Notes: generated by a model from the sequence alone, not told the origin. A stretch of DNA of 64,000 nt from Bacteroidia bacterium (GCA_016742095.1 JACVCJ010000017.1:1-64000), one strand, 5' to 3'; counted from the stretch's first letter, positions 1 to 8,391 are shown. Program-made: numbers and translations.

Positions 1-86
1 AACGTTGTGCGATCTGCCGGGCCTGTTCCGGTAAAAGGGAGACCCTGCCGACATTGATGCCGGTTCGTATTGCCGTATAAAAAAGG

Positions 87-94
87 TATCTTTG
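87..94 (+). promoter_or_regulatory. -7 box TATCTTTG of the lytS/lytTR unit
   Basis: TATCTTTG matches the Bacteroidota -7 consensus TAnnTTTG and lies 17 bases before the ATG at 112. No good TTTG -33 box is visible. Because transcription would begin near 100, the box argues against the upstream TTG codon at 70 being the start. Confidence 0.55.
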
Positions 95-111
95 CACTTT
101 CCTACACATTT

Positions 112-876
112 ATGCAGGACACAAATACCTGGGTCATAATCAGTGCATTCCTGGCCGCCGGCCTTTTCGGCAGCCTGTTCCTGCTGCTGTACTGGCGCCG
201 CAGGTCCAGGAATTCCGAAAAAGAAAAGCAGGACCTCGAAACCCGCTTCCGCGAACTGGAAACGCGTGTGAACACCCTGCAGCTCGAAACCCTGGACGCC
301 CGCCTCAACCCGCACCTTTTCAAGAACGTACTTAATTCGATACAATCGCATGCCTTCCAGACCTATTTTGCCCTGGATAAACTGGCGCATGTACTCGATT
401 ACATTCTCTATGAAAGCAAGAACGGTTTTGTAAGTCCGTCCGAAGAGATCGGCTTTGCCCTGAATTTTATCGAGATCAACAAGATCAAGGTAAGCCCGCT
501 GTTCCAGCTCAATGTCAAGACCCGCCTGCGCGAGAACGATCCGCTGCTGGCCCAGAAGGTGCTGGCGCCCATGGTATCGGTAGACCTGATCGAAAATGCA
601 TTCAAACATGCCGACCTGCAGAGCGCCGACGCTTTTATTTCGGTCGTGTTCGAATGCCGCGATAACCAGTTCCAGCTTACCGTGTCCAACAAAATATCGG
701 GTAAACCGGTCTTCCGCAAGGAAAAAAGCGGTATCGGTTCCAATGCCCTGGAACAGCGGCTGCGGATACTGTACCGGGATAAATACAGCCTGCAGCGATA
801 TACCGAAGGAGACGTATACATAGCACAACTAAAAATTAATCTGCTTGACTACCTTGAAATGCCTGTTACTGGATGA
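112..876 (+). CDS. LytS-type sensor histidine kinase
   Basis: Two-component sensor kinase of the LytS/YehU His_kinase family, expected in the inner membrane. Residues about 7-27 form a single membrane segment, followed by basic residues and a short coiled coil (about 35-60). The phosphoacceptor motif is LNPHLFKNVLNSIQ with His68, a variant of the usual NPHFLFN. An N-box (IENAFKHA) and a G-box (GIGSNALEQRL) give the ATPase domain. The reading frame is open back to a TTG at 70, but the TATCTTTG box at 87-94 favours ATG 112 (254 aa). The 3' end overlaps the response regulator gene by 32 bases, so the two are surely co-translated. The signal sensed is unknown. Bases 1-86 to the left hold no gene I can support. 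Confidence 0.9.
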   Translation: MQDTNTWVIISAFLAAGLFGSLFLLLYWRRRSRNSEKEKQDLETRFRELETRVNTLQLETLDARLNPHLFKNVLNSIQSHAFQTYFALDKLAHVLDYILYESKNGFVSPSEEIGFALNFIEINKIKVSPLFQLNVKTRLRENDPLLAQKVLAPMVSVDLIENAFKHADLQSADAFISVVFECRDNQFQLTVSNKISGKPVFRKEKSGIGSNALEQRLRILYRDKYSLQRYTEGDVYIAQLKINLLDYLEMPVTG

Positions 877-1558
877 TGAGCTGCCGGGCCTGACCTACCT
901 GAAAATGCTCTGCGAGCAACTTCCCGGCGTGGAAGTGGTAAAGGCGTTCAACGACCCGCAGAAACTGCTGGATGAAGCGCCTTCACTGGAGTTCGACCTC
1001 TGTATCCTCGATATCGAAATGCCGGGGATCAACGGCCTGCAGGTGGCCAATATCCTGAAAGAAGTGCCCGTGATCTTTACCACGGCCTACAGGGAGTTTG
1101 CCGCCGAGGCCTTCGATCTCAACGCGGTGGACTACATCCGGAAACCCGTCACCCGCGAACGCCTCGAGACCGCCATACAGAAAGCACAGCAGCGGCTCGA
1201 AAAAAATATACCGCCCCGCAGCTTTATCCAGATCAATACCGATAAAGGAAAGGCCATACTCTTTTTCGACCAGATCGAATACATCTATACCTCGCCCGGC
1301 GACAGCCGTGATAAAAAGGCCGTATTGCAGAACGGTAGTGAACTCACGCTGAAGAACATCAGTTTCGACCGGCTGAACGGTATCCTGCCCGAAGACCGCT
1401 TCTGCCGCATCAACAAGGCTGAACTGATCGCGATACGGAATGTACAGTTCTTTTCACACGATCAGATCACTTCGGCGCTGCTGCGCAACGGAAAACCGCT
1501 TATCTTTACACTCAGTCCTGCTTTCCGTAACGATTTTCTCCAGAAAGTAAGACTATAA
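845..1558 (+). CDS. LytTR-family response regulator
   Basis: Response regulator partner of the LytS-type kinase just upstream. Residues 1-120 are a CheY-like receiver with the acidic pair at 10-11, phosphoacceptor Asp56 in the run ILDIEMPG, and the conserved Lys in YIRKPV. Residues about 135-237 are a LytTR DNA-binding domain (FIQINTDKGK, then the recognition part DRFCRINKAELI). The only start that keeps the receiver intact is TTG, at 845 or 854; the ATG nearby is in the kinase frame. The start lies inside the kinase gene, so translation is probably coupled. The target promoters cannot be read from the sequence. Confidence 0.92.
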   Translation: MTTLKCLLLDDELPGLTYLKMLCEQLPGVEVVKAFNDPQKLLDEAPSLEFDLCILDIEMPGINGLQVANILKEVPVIFTTAYREFAAEAFDLNAVDYIRKPVTRERLETAIQKAQQRLEKNIPPRSFIQINTDKGKAILFFDQIEYIYTSPGDSRDKKAVLQNGSELTLKNISFDRLNGILPEDRFCRINKAELIAIRNVQFFSHDQITSALLRNGKPLIFTLSPAFRNDFLQKVRL

Positions 1559-1691
1559 ATTCATTACATTTTTTCAGGTTCTTATTACAGAAAAACATGC
1601 GGCGAGACACAGGTACATACAGGATAGCGCTACTTTCCCGGATATTTGTGCCGAATAGATACCGGCCCTGGTTTAAACAGTACAGGATTTT

Positions 1692-3980
1692 ATGAAGAAA
1701 TACAGAAATCTGATCTTTTATGTAGGTACCATCAGTGTGTTTTCCCTGCTTATGTATCTCATCGTGGTGGCAGGGAATAAACAGGAAGCCGGCCGCAACG
1801 TGGTAGAAACCGCTTCGGGCAAAAGCAACTGGACCGAATTTACTGATTCCATGCTGCACAATGTTACGCATCCCCTGGCCATACTGCTGGTACAGATCAT
1901 AACCATTATCCTGGCGGCACGCCTCTTTGGCTGGATCTTTAAAAAAATAGGACAGCCCTCGGTGATCGGAGAGATCATTGCGGGTATCGTACTGGGGCCT
2001 TCCGTGCTCGGGCACTGGTTCCCCGGACTTTCCGAGCAGCTGTTCCCGCTTAAATCCATGGGGAATTTGCAGATACTGAGCCAGATCGGTCTCATTCTCT
2101 TCATGTTCGTGATCGGTATGGAGCTCGACCTTAAGGTACTGAAGAACCGCGCCCACGAGGCCGTAGTGGTAAGTCATGCCAGTATCATCATTCCTTTTGC
2201 CCTGGGGATGGGCCTGGCTTATTTCGTATATCAGTCGTTTGCCCCGGAAGGCGTACAGTTCCTGTCGTTCGGACTGTTTCTTGGTATAGCCATGAGTATT
2301 ACGGCATTCCCGGTACTTGCGCGTATTGTGCAGGAAAGGGGTATGAACAAGACCCGGCTCGGGGCCATGGCCATTACCTGTGCCGCCGCCGATGATATCA
2401 CCGCCTGGTGCCTGCTGGCCGCGGTAATTGCCATTGTAAAGGCAGGGTCCATGGTAAGTTCACTGTACGTGATCCTGCTGGCCGCCGCCTATGTGCTCGT
2501 AATGCTGAAAGTGGTGCGCCCCTTCCTGAAACGGGTGGGCGAACTGCATTCCTCGCGGGAGAACCTGAGCAAACCCGTGGTGGCCATTTTCTTTCTTACA
2601 CTTATTCTTTCGGCCTATGTGACCGAAATTATCGGTATACACGCCCTGTTCGGGGCCTTTATGGCCGGCGCCATCATGCCGGAGAATGCCCGTTTCCGCA
2701 ATATTTTCATCGAAAAAGTAGAAGATGTGGCCCTGGTGCTGCTGCTGCCGCTGTTCTTCGTGTTCACGGGACTGCGTACACAGATCGGACTGCTCAACGA
2801 TCCCTATCTCTGGAAGGTGACCGCCCTGATCGTGGCCGTGGCCGTGACCGGTAAATTTGCCGGCAGCGCTGTTGCCGCACGTATCGTAGGACAGAACTGG
2901 AAAGACAGCCTTACTCTCGGGGCGCTGATGAATACCCGCGGTCTCATGGAACTGGTGGTGCTGAACATCGGGTACGACCTGGGCGTACTCACGCCCGAAA
3001 TTTTTGCCATGATGGTTATTATGGCCCTGGTAACCACCTTTATGACGGGTCCGGCCCTGGACCTGATCGAACGTGTGTTCCGCCGCAAGGAATACGCCAT
3101 CCCCGAAGAGATCAGTCAGTTCAGCAAATACAAAGTACTGGTGTCCTTCGGCAACCCCGAACGGGCCCGCACCCTGCTGAAGCTCGCCAATAGTTTTGTG
3201 CGCAGGCTCAACGGCAATGCTTCTGTTACAGCCATGCACCTTACGCCGGCCGGCGACATCAACAATTACAATATGGAGGAGTATGAGCAGGAGAGCTTTG
3301 CGCCGGTCATTGCCGAATCGGAGGCTTTGCAGCAGCCGATCACCACGCTGTTCAAGGCATCTTCGGATATCGATGCCGATATTGCCGACGTAGCCAACAA
3401 GGGCGATTACGACCTGCTGCTGGTAGGCCTGGGGCAGTCCATTTTCGAAGGAAGCCTGCTGGGTAAAGTGCTGGGATTTACCACGCGCATCATCAATCCC
3501 GATTCGCTCATCAATAAATTTACGGGTAAGGAAAAACTCTTCGAAAATTCACCTTTCGACGAGCGTACGCGCCTTATCCTGGCCAAAAGCCAGGTGCCCG
3601 TGGGCATACTGGTAGATAAAGAACTGGAAAAGATAGACCAGGTATTTGTGCCGGTATTCGGCCCGAACGACGCCTTCCTGGTGCGTTATGCCCAGAAACT
3701 GATCCATAACGCCGGGGCACAGGTTACCGTGCTGGACGCGTCGGGCAGCATAAAGAACCATCCTTCGCTGCGCGAGTCGGTGCGGGCCATCGAGCAGGTT
3801 TCGCCCAATCATATTACCCTGCTCAACGAACGTAAGATCGAAAAGGAATTCCTGGCCACACAGGACCTGATGCTGATCAGTCTCGAAAGCTGGAGAAAAC
3901 TGGTGGATTCACAGAGCGTATGGCTCAACAATGCGCCCTCCACTCTCATTCTGAAGGAATTAGCTACAATACAAAAGTAA
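1692..3980 (+). CDS. CPA2-type cation/proton antiporter with C-terminal USP-like region
   Basis: Monovalent cation/H+ antiporter of the KefB/CPA2 family in the inner membrane. After an N-terminal membrane anchor (about 8-27), residues about 55-460 hold the Na_H_exchanger domain with 11-13 hydrophobic segments, including the GEIIAGIVLGPSVLG region and the conserved AADDITAW acidic pair. Residues about 480-762 are soluble and resemble paired universal-stress-protein folds, as in many Bacteroidota homologues of about 750 aa. There is no TrkA-N domain. A weak -7-like GATATTTG lies at 1641-1648. The 3' end runs 17 bp into the convergent oxidase gene. Ion selectivity (Na+, K+) is not predictable. 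Confidence 0.88.
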   Translation: MKKYRNLIFYVGTISVFSLLMYLIVVAGNKQEAGRNVVETASGKSNWTEFTDSMLHNVTHPLAILLVQIITIILAARLFGWIFKKIGQPSVIGEIIAGIVLGPSVLGHWFPGLSEQLFPLKSMGNLQILSQIGLILFMFVIGMELDLKVLKNRAHEAVVVSHASIIIPFALGMGLAYFVYQSFAPEGVQFLSFGLFLGIAMSITAFPVLARIVQERGMNKTRLGAMAITCAAADDITAWCLLAAVIAIVKAGSMVSSLYVILLAAAYVLVMLKVVRPFLKRVGELHSSRENLSKPVVAIFFLTLILSAYVTEIIGIHALFGAFMAGAIMPENARFRNIFIEKVEDVALVLLLPLFFVFTGLRTQIGLLNDPYLWKVTALIVAVAVTGKFAGSAVAARIVGQNWKDSLTLGALMNTRGLMELVVLNIGYDLGVLTPEIFAMMVIMALVTTFMTGPALDLIERVFRRKEYAIPEEISQFSKYKVLVSFGNPERARTLLKLANSFVRRLNGNASVTAMHLTPAGDINNYNMEEYEQESFAPVIAESEALQQPITTLFKASSDIDADIADVANKGDYDLLLVGLGQSIFEGSLLGKVLGFTTRIINPDSLINKFTGKEKLFENSPFDERTRLILAKSQVPVGILVDKELEKIDQVFVPVFGPNDAFLVRYAQKLIHNAGAQVTVLDASGSIKNHPSLRESVRAIEQVSPNHITLLNERKIEKEFLATQDLMLISLESWRKLVDSQSVWLNNAPSTLILKELATIQK

Positions 3981-4635
3981 ATACGAGGAAAAGTACGAGC
4001 CAGAGTACGTCGGTATAGTGCCACCAGAAGGCGGCCACGCGCGTTTTTACCAGTTCGAAGGGATTGGTGGTGAGTATAAGTTCATCGGCGGCGTCGCTCT
4101 GGTGTCTGCGGAAGGTATACAGGCGTTCGCCCAGCAGCACAAAGCCGGCCACAACGTGCAGCAGGTGCAGCCCGGAGAAGAAGTACAGGTAGGCGCCTCC
4201 GCCGTATCCGCCGGAAAAGAAGACCCCCTGTGAAAAAAGCTGTATCCAGGCCAGCAACTGAACCAGCGCAAAGGCAATACCCAGCACAATGCCTCCGGCC
4301 AGGCTGTTAAAGGCCCGGCGCAGGGTTCCTCTGCGGAAGGCCCGGTTGCAGGAGGCCACCAGGATGCCCGACCCGATCATGAGCAGGGTACTCCACACAA
4401 AGGCCCGTGGCAGGAAAGGCTTTACGATAAGCCCGCTTTCCAGCATCATCTGGAAATCTTCGCGTTGCGACTGTATGTACAGGTGCCGCACGAACAGCAG
4501 CAGCAACATCAGGAACAGGATGCCGCTCGCAACGGCCAGCAGGTATACCAGGGCCTGGCGCGGATGTACGTTCTGTCCCCCGAAAATGTTGAGGCGGAAC
4601 GGCGGTTCTTCTTTTGTATCCTGTATCTGTGGCAT
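3964..4635 (-). CDS. Cytochrome c oxidase subunit III-like protein
   Basis: Heme-copper oxidase subunit III family membrane protein, 223 aa. About five hydrophobic segments are visible (about 27-50, 78-96, 112-137, 148-170, 200-223), which fits the short bacterial form. Family signatures are SGLHLLHVVAG (about 154-164) and FWWHYTDVLWL near the C-terminus. It sits 10 bp downstream of the gamma-carbonic anhydrase gene on the same strand and is probably co-transcribed with it. No other oxidase subunit gene is in the window, so whether this is a working COX3 or a stand-alone paralogue is open. It overlaps the convergent antiporter gene by 17 bp. Confidence 0.85.
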   Translation of the reverse strand: MPQIQDTKEEPPFRLNIFGGQNVHPRQALVYLLAVASGILFLMLLLLFVRHLYIQSQREDFQMMLESGLIVKPFLPRAFVWSTLLMIGSGILVASCNRAFRRGTLRRAFNSLAGGIVLGIAFALVQLLAWIQLFSQGVFFSGGYGGGAYLYFFSGLHLLHVVAGFVLLGERLYTFRRHQSDAADELILTTNPFELVKTRVAAFWWHYTDVLWLVLFLVFTFVL

Positions 4636-4645
4636 AGTGACGGTT

Positions 4646-5173
4646 TTAGCGGGCCTCTTCTTCTTTGAACCAGCTGCTGTACATCACGTAATTGCCGGCA
4701 ATACGGTCAATTTCGCCCGAGATCTTTTCCGGCGTGATGTCTTTCACTTTTTTAGCGGGCACCCCGGCAAAAACAGAACCGGAGGGCACATGCGTACCTT
4801 CCAGTACCACCGATCCGGCAGCTATGATGCTGTTGCTTTCTACCACGGCCCCGTCCATAACGATGGCGCCCATACCGATAAGTACGTTGTCGTGTATGGT
4901 GCAGCCGTGTACATTGGCGCTGTGGCCTATGCTTACGTTGTTACCGATGTTCAGGGGGGCTTTCAGGTAGGTGCAGTGCAGTACGGCATTGTCCTGTACG
5001 TTCACGCGGTTGCCCATTTTTATATAATGTACGTCGCCGCGCACCACGGCGTTGAACCAGAAACTGCATTCGTTACCGCAGCTTACCTCGCCTACGATGG
5101 TGGCATTGGGAGCCACAAAACAGTTTTCGCCCAGCTGGGGTTCCTTACCCCGAACGGCTAATATTACCGGCAT
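4646..5173 (-). CDS. Gamma-carbonic anhydrase family protein
   Basis: Left-handed beta-helix (hexapeptide repeat) protein of the gamma-carbonic anhydrase/YrdA family, 175 aa, normal length. It shows the expected N-terminus (NCFVAPNATIVGEV), FWFNAVVRGDV, then IGHSANVHGC with zinc-ligand histidines in repeated I/V-x-I-G turns, and the closing VFAGVPAKKVK. Residues about 10-140 form the helix and the tail is alpha-helical. A TACCTTTG -7 box lies 19-26 bases upstream. It likely forms a two-gene unit with the oxidase subunit III-like gene. Catalysis of CO2 hydration is known for only some members, so the substrate is uncertain. Confidence 0.9.
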   Translation of the reverse strand: MPVILAVRGKEPQLGENCFVAPNATIVGEVSCGNECSFWFNAVVRGDVHYIKMGNRVNVQDNAVLHCTYLKAPLNIGNNVSIGHSANVHGCTIHDNVLIGMGAIVMDGAVVESNSIIAAGSVVLEGTHVPSGSVFAGVPAKKVKDITPEKISGEIDRIAGNYVMYSSWFKEEEAR

Positions 5174-5191
5174 AGTGTATCAGTTTAAGAG

Positions 5192-5199
5192 CAAAGGTA
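5192..5199 (-). promoter_or_regulatory. -7 box of the gamma-carbonic anhydrase gene
   Basis: Minus-strand TACCTTTG, a full match to TAnnTTTG, placed 18 bases upstream of the ATG at 5173. No clear TTTG -33 box is seen at the usual spacing. Confidence 0.5.
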
Positions 5200-5315
5200 G
5201 GCAATATTTGAGTTGCTCCGGCATTCCTTGCGGTCTCTATGGGGCCATAGCTTTTTTCTATGGGAAGGAAAGGCCCTGCACAGATTTTAATAAGGCTCGT
5301 TTAGCGATTTACCCG

Positions 5316-5323
5316 TATCTTTG
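5316..5323 (+). promoter_or_regulatory. -7 box of the nfu gene
   Basis: TATCTTTG matches TAnnTTTG and is followed 19 bases later by the ATG at 5343. It supports the internal ATG over a longer N-terminal extension in the same frame. Confidence 0.55.
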
Positions 5324-5342
5324 CACTTTAATTCTAAAGATC

Positions 5343-5930
5343 ATGTCCGGAACGCCCGTTTTAATATATGCCGAAAGCACGCCCAACCCCGCCACGCTGA
5401 AATTTGTGGCCAATGTGTTCATGCTGCCCGAGAACAGCGCCGAATACCTGCGCGCCGAAGAAGCCGAAGGCGCACCGCTGGTGCAGGCCCTGTTCGAATT
5501 TCCTTTTGTGCGCAGTGTGTACGTGTGCAATAATTTTGTCACCATCACCAAAAAAGAGTTCACTTCCTGGACGGAGATCATCCCGCAGGTGCGCGAATTC
5601 CTGAAGAACTGGCTGCAGGAAGGTAAGGACGTTATTGTAATGATGCCCGCCAAACGCGAAGAGGTAAAACCGGTAAGCATCGACGACCTGAATGCCGAAG
5701 GCGTATCGGGACAGATCATTGCCGCGCTCGACGAATATGTGAAACCGGCCGTGGAAAGCGACGGGGGCGAAATTTCCTTCGTGTCTTTTGATAAAGGCGT
5801 GGTCACCGTACGCCTGCAGGGCTCCTGCAGCGGTTGTCCCAGCAGCACCGTTACCCTGAAACAGGGCATCGAGAACCTGCTGAAAAAAATGGTACCCGGC
5901 GTAACCGAAGTGGTGGCCGAGAACGCTTAA
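5343..5930 (+). CDS. NifU/Nfu-type iron-sulfur cluster carrier
   Basis: Nfu-family scaffold/carrier that passes Fe-S clusters to apo-proteins in the cytoplasm. Residues about 5-90 are the Nfu_N domain (AESTPNPATLKFV) and about 115-190 the NifU C-terminal domain with the CxxC cluster ligand pair in GSCSGCPSS. The length of 195 aa is normal for the two-domain form. The start at 5343 is chosen because a -7 box lies at 5316-5323 and family homology begins at once. The frame is open far upstream, but that part is only the shadow of the carbonic anhydrase gene. The stop overlaps the convergent gatC by 4 bp. Confidence 0.92.
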   Translation: MSGTPVLIYAESTPNPATLKFVANVFMLPENSAEYLRAEEAEGAPLVQALFEFPFVRSVYVCNNFVTITKKEFTSWTEIIPQVREFLKNWLQEGKDVIVMMPAKREEVKPVSIDDLNAEGVSGQIIAALDEYVKPAVESDGGEISFVSFDKGVVTVRLQGSCSGCPSSTVTLKQGIENLLKKMVPGVTEVVAENA

Positions 5931-6232
5931 TCTTTTTTCTCGAGTACTTTGGGCACGCGTATGTAATCGCTGTCTTTCCTGGGGGCGTTCTTCAGAGCCT
6001 CTTCCAGGCCCATTACCTGTTGCGGTACATCGGCGCGGGTCACGTTCTGTTCCTCGCTCATGTACACCAGGGGTTCTACATTGTCCACAGGCAGCTCGCT
6101 GAGTTTTTCCACAAAACCCACGATCTTCTCCAGGTCGTTGCGGATCTGGTCCTTTTCTGTTTCGCTGAATTCCAGGCGGCTCAGTTCGGCCAGACGGTCT
6201 ACGGTTTCCTTGCTTACTTTCATTGCGGACAT
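5927..6232 (-). CDS. gatC: Asp-tRNA(Asn)/Glu-tRNA(Gln) amidotransferase subunit GatC
   Basis: Small subunit of the GatCAB amidotransferase, which converts misacylated Asp-tRNA(Asn) or Glu-tRNA(Gln). At 101 aa it has the usual length and pattern: two N-terminal helices (VDRLAELSRLEFSETE; IVGFVEKLSELPVDNVEPL) and the C-terminal R-x-D region that clamps GatA. A TACCTTTG box lies only 8 bases before this ATG, so Met4 (6223) may be the true start of a nearly leaderless mRNA. gatA and gatB are not adjacent. Confidence 0.93.
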   Translation of the reverse strand: MSAMKVSKETVDRLAELSRLEFSETEKDQIRNDLEKIVGFVEKLSELPVDNVEPLVYMSEEQNVTRADVPQQVMGLEEALKNAPRKDSDYIRVPKVLEKKD

Positions 6233-6240
6233 CTTTGCCG

Positions 6241-6248
6241 CAAAGGTA
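6241..6248 (-). promoter_or_regulatory. -7 box of gatC
   Basis: Minus-strand TACCTTTG eight bases upstream of the gatC ATG, or seventeen upstream of the in-frame Met4 codon. The very short leader favours Met4. Confidence 0.5.
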
Positions 6249-6298
6249 GTAAAAAAGCAGCAGACAGCGCTTTATATGTGTGTGTCGTAACTTTGTAG

Positions 6299-6306
6299 TA
6301 CTTTTG
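6299..6306 (+). promoter_or_regulatory. -7 box of the dus gene
   Basis: TACTTTTG eight bases before the ATG at 6315. A second match, TAACTTTG, lies at 6288-6295 and gives a more usual leader length. Either could be the active box. Confidence 0.45.
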
Positions 6307-6314
6307 TACCCGAA

Positions 6315-7304
6315 ATGCCCCGCATAAGTTCCATACAATTACCGGATTTCCCGCTGCTGCTCGCACCCATGGAGGATGTGAGCGATCCGCCCTTCCGTGT
6401 GCTCTGCAAGGAATACGGCGCCGATCTTATGTATTCGGAGTTCATCAGCAGCGAAGGCCTGATCCGCGATGCCATGAAGAGCCGTAAGAAACTCGATTTT
6501 CATGAAATGGAACGCCCTATCGGCATACAGATCTTCGGCGGCGACGAAGAAGCCATGGCCGAAAGCGCGCGTATCGTAGAAACGGTGAATCCCGACCTGG
6601 TGGACATCAATTTCGGCTGCCCGGTGAAAAAAGTGGTGTGCAAAGGTGCCGGCGCCGCGGTACTCAAAGACGTGGACCTGATGGTGCGCCTTACCAAAGC
6701 CGTGGTAGACAGCACCCGCCTGCCCGTAACGGTAAAGACCCGCCTGGGCTGGGACGAGGACAGCAAGAACATCGAAGAGGTGGCCGAACGCCTGCAGGAT
6801 ATCGGCATCCAGGCCATCAGCATACACGGCCGTACCCGCGCACAACTGTACAAGGGCGAGGCCGACTGGAGCCTGATCGCAAAAGTGAAGAACAATCCCC
6901 GCATACACATTCCCGTTTTCGGCAACGGCGATATCGACAGTCCGCAGAAAGCCGTGGAATACAAGGAACGCTACGGGGTAGACGGCGTTATGATCGGCCG
7001 CGCCAGTATCGGTGCGCCCTGGTTCTTCCGCCAGGTAAAACAGTATATACGAACGGGCGAACTGCTGCCCGTACCGCCCGTAAGCGAACGGGTAGAAGTG
7101 GCCCGCCGCCACCTGGAAATGGCCATGAAGTGGAAAGGCGAACGCATGGGCATTATGGAAACCCGCATGCATTATGCCACCTATTTCCGCGGGATACCCG
7201 ATTTTAAGGCCTATCGTATGAAACTGGTAACGTCTGATAATGTCAATGAGCTGATGGACACCTTCGGCGAGATCATTGAACGTTACCCGGTTATGGTGGA
7301 TTAA
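6315..7304 (+). CDS. dusB: tRNA dihydrouridine synthase (DusB type)
   Basis: FMN-dependent reductase that makes dihydrouridine in tRNA. At 329 aa it is of normal length. Visible features: LLAPMEDVSDPPFR at the N-terminus of the TIM barrel, the catalytic Cys in INFGCPVKKV (about residue 102), VKTRLGW, the HGRTRAQLYKG loop with FMN contacts, and GNGDI followed by GVMIGRA for phosphate binding. The C-terminal helical RNA-binding domain follows (about 245-329). Assignment to the DusB subfamily is by overall pattern; the modified position cannot be proven from sequence. Confidence 0.9.
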   Translation: MPRISSIQLPDFPLLLAPMEDVSDPPFRVLCKEYGADLMYSEFISSEGLIRDAMKSRKKLDFHEMERPIGIQIFGGDEEAMAESARIVETVNPDLVDINFGCPVKKVVCKGAGAAVLKDVDLMVRLTKAVVDSTRLPVTVKTRLGWDEDSKNIEEVAERLQDIGIQAISIHGRTRAQLYKGEADWSLIAKVKNNPRIHIPVFGNGDIDSPQKAVEYKERYGVDGVMIGRASIGAPWFFRQVKQYIRTGELLPVPPVSERVEVARRHLEMAMKWKGERMGIMETRMHYATYFRGIPDFKAYRMKLVTSDNVNELMDTFGEIIERYPVMVD

Positions 7305-7336
7305 CATTTCTTTCACGCTTTTTTTTGAAGATAAAA

Positions 7337-7384
7337 TTTGCAGGCAACACTTTTTTTTAATTGCTTTGTATCTCAAAGTGCTTT
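7337..7384 (+). promoter_or_regulatory. Promoter with CTTTG-N5-CAAAG-TG-CTTT operator
   Basis: TTTG at 7337-7340 and TTGCTTTG at 7361-7368 are separated by 20 bp, which fits a Bacteroidota promoter. The -7 box overlaps an inverted repeat: CTTTG (7364-7368), five bases, CAAAG (7374-7378), then TG and CTTT directly before the ATG at 7385. The same arrangement occurs at 8359-8379. It is a candidate binding site for the winged-helix regulator encoded two genes on. Confidence 0.6.
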
Positions 7385-8002
7385 ATGGAAAAAGAAACTG
7401 AATACCTGGAATCACTGGCGGTCATCCGTAAAATGATGGAAAGATCGGGGCGTTTTTTCTCGCTCGGCGGCTTAAGCGGTATCCTTATCGGCCTGCTGGC
7501 CCTGGGCAGCGCCGGTCTGGCCTGGTTCCTGATAAAAGACAGCGTTCCGCTCTATACCCGGGGAACGGGTTATGCCATATTCGACCTGCTTACCCTCAAA
7601 TTGCTGGGTCTGGGCCTGCTTACCCTGCTGCTGGCGGTGGTGCTGAGCCTGTATTTTTCCATACGTGCGGCCCGCAGCGAAGGGCACAGCATTTTTTCGC
7701 GCCCGGCCCTGAACCTGGCCTTCAATTTCTGCCTGCCCCTGGCCATCGGCGGTGTCATGAGCCTGTATTTCCTGTGGCGGGGTGATGTATGGTACATTGC
7801 GCCCTCTATGCTGGTGTTTTACGGACTGGCCCTGTTCAGCGCAAGCCGCTATTCGCTGCAGGACCTTACCTACCTGGCCTATGCCGAAATTCTGCTCGGA
7901 CTGCTCTGCCTGTTCTTCCTGGGCAAGGGACTGCTGTTCTGGAGCATCGGTTTCGGCCTTTTTCATATTATTTACGGGTTTGCCAACCTGCGCAGGTCCT
8001 GA
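7385..8002 (+). CDS. Small multi-span membrane protein, unknown function
   Basis: A 205-aa membrane protein. After a hydrophilic start (MEKETEYLESLAVIRKMMERS) there are about five hydrophobic segments (about 25-45, 63-90, 112-130, 138-155, 167-200). I do not recognise a catalytic motif. The frame is open from a TTG at 7361, but the promoter/operator layout and homologous-looking MEKETEYL start point to ATG 7385. It lies 44 bp upstream of a winged-helix regulator on the same strand, and such membrane-protein/regulator pairs are common in this phylum. It shares an operator-like palindrome with the exosortase operon downstream, which suggests an envelope-related role. Confidence 0.8.
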   Translation: MEKETEYLESLAVIRKMMERSGRFFSLGGLSGILIGLLALGSAGLAWFLIKDSVPLYTRGTGYAIFDLLTLKLLGLGLLTLLLAVVLSLYFSIRAARSEGHSIFSRPALNLAFNFCLPLAIGGVMSLYFLWRGDVWYIAPSMLVFYGLALFSASRYSLQDLTYLAYAEILLGLLCLFFLGKGLLFWSIGFGLFHIIYGFANLRRS

Positions 8003-8046
8003 GAGTGCGTATATTGCAGCCCTTATAGCAAAAACGGAAGTTCCGG

Positions 8047-8340
8047 ATGAATGTAAATGATCTCAATAAAGCGTTTGAAAGCAGGGTACGGCTGGGTATC
8101 ATGTCGGCCCTGGTGGTGAACGAACGTATGGATTTCAATTCACTCAAGGAGCTGCTGGGCATTACCGACGGCAACCTGGCCTCGCACATCGCCGCCCTCG
8201 AAAAAGAAGAATACCTGCTGGTGGAGAAGAAATTCATCGGCAAAAAGACCAATACCACCTACCAGATCACTAAAAAGGGCAATAAGGCCTTTAAAGAACA
8301 TATACAGCAACTGGAAAAACTGCTGAAAAAACTAAAGTAA
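8047..8340 (+). CDS. Winged-helix transcriptional regulator (HTH_34-like)
   Basis: A 97-aa DNA-binding protein made almost entirely of one winged helix-turn-helix domain, similar to the HTH_34/ArsR-like group. The recognition region is FNSLKELLGITDGNLASHIAALEK and the wing carries TNTTYQITKKGNKAF. There is no ligand-binding domain and there are no metal-site cysteines. It lies between two promoters that share the CTTTG-N5-CAAAG palindrome, so it is the natural candidate repressor for both. That link is inference. It is probably co-transcribed with the membrane protein gene 44 bp upstream. Confidence 0.85.
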   Translation: MNVNDLNKAFESRVRLGIMSALVVNERMDFNSLKELLGITDGNLASHIAALEKEEYLLVEKKFIGKKTNTTYQITKKGNKAFKEHIQQLEKLLKKLK

Positions 8341-8358
8341 AATTTTTTTACCCATAAA

Positions 8359-8379
8359 CTTTGAAATTCAAAGTGCTTT
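8359..8379 (+). promoter_or_regulatory. Second copy of the CTTTG-N5-CAAAG-TG-CTTT operator
   Basis: CTTTG (8359-8363), five bases, CAAAG (8369-8373), TG, CTTT (8376-8379), 12 bp before the ATG at 8392. Spacing and flank are identical to the copy at 7364-7384, while the five central bases differ (TATCT versus AAATT). The left arm coincides with a poor -7 box, AAACTTTG. Confidence 0.6.
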
Positions 8380-8391
8380 TAAATAATAAAA

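Noticed and set aside
1-69. Possible gene fragment at the left edge (open in two frames)
   Set aside because: Too short to show any domain, and no start codon or family resemblance could be supported.
3964-3980. Overlapping 3' ends of convergent genes (also at 5927-5930 and 12138-12160) as a sign of sequencing error
   Set aside because: All six genes end with intact, family-like C-termini. Short tail-to-tail overlaps occur normally in compact genomes.
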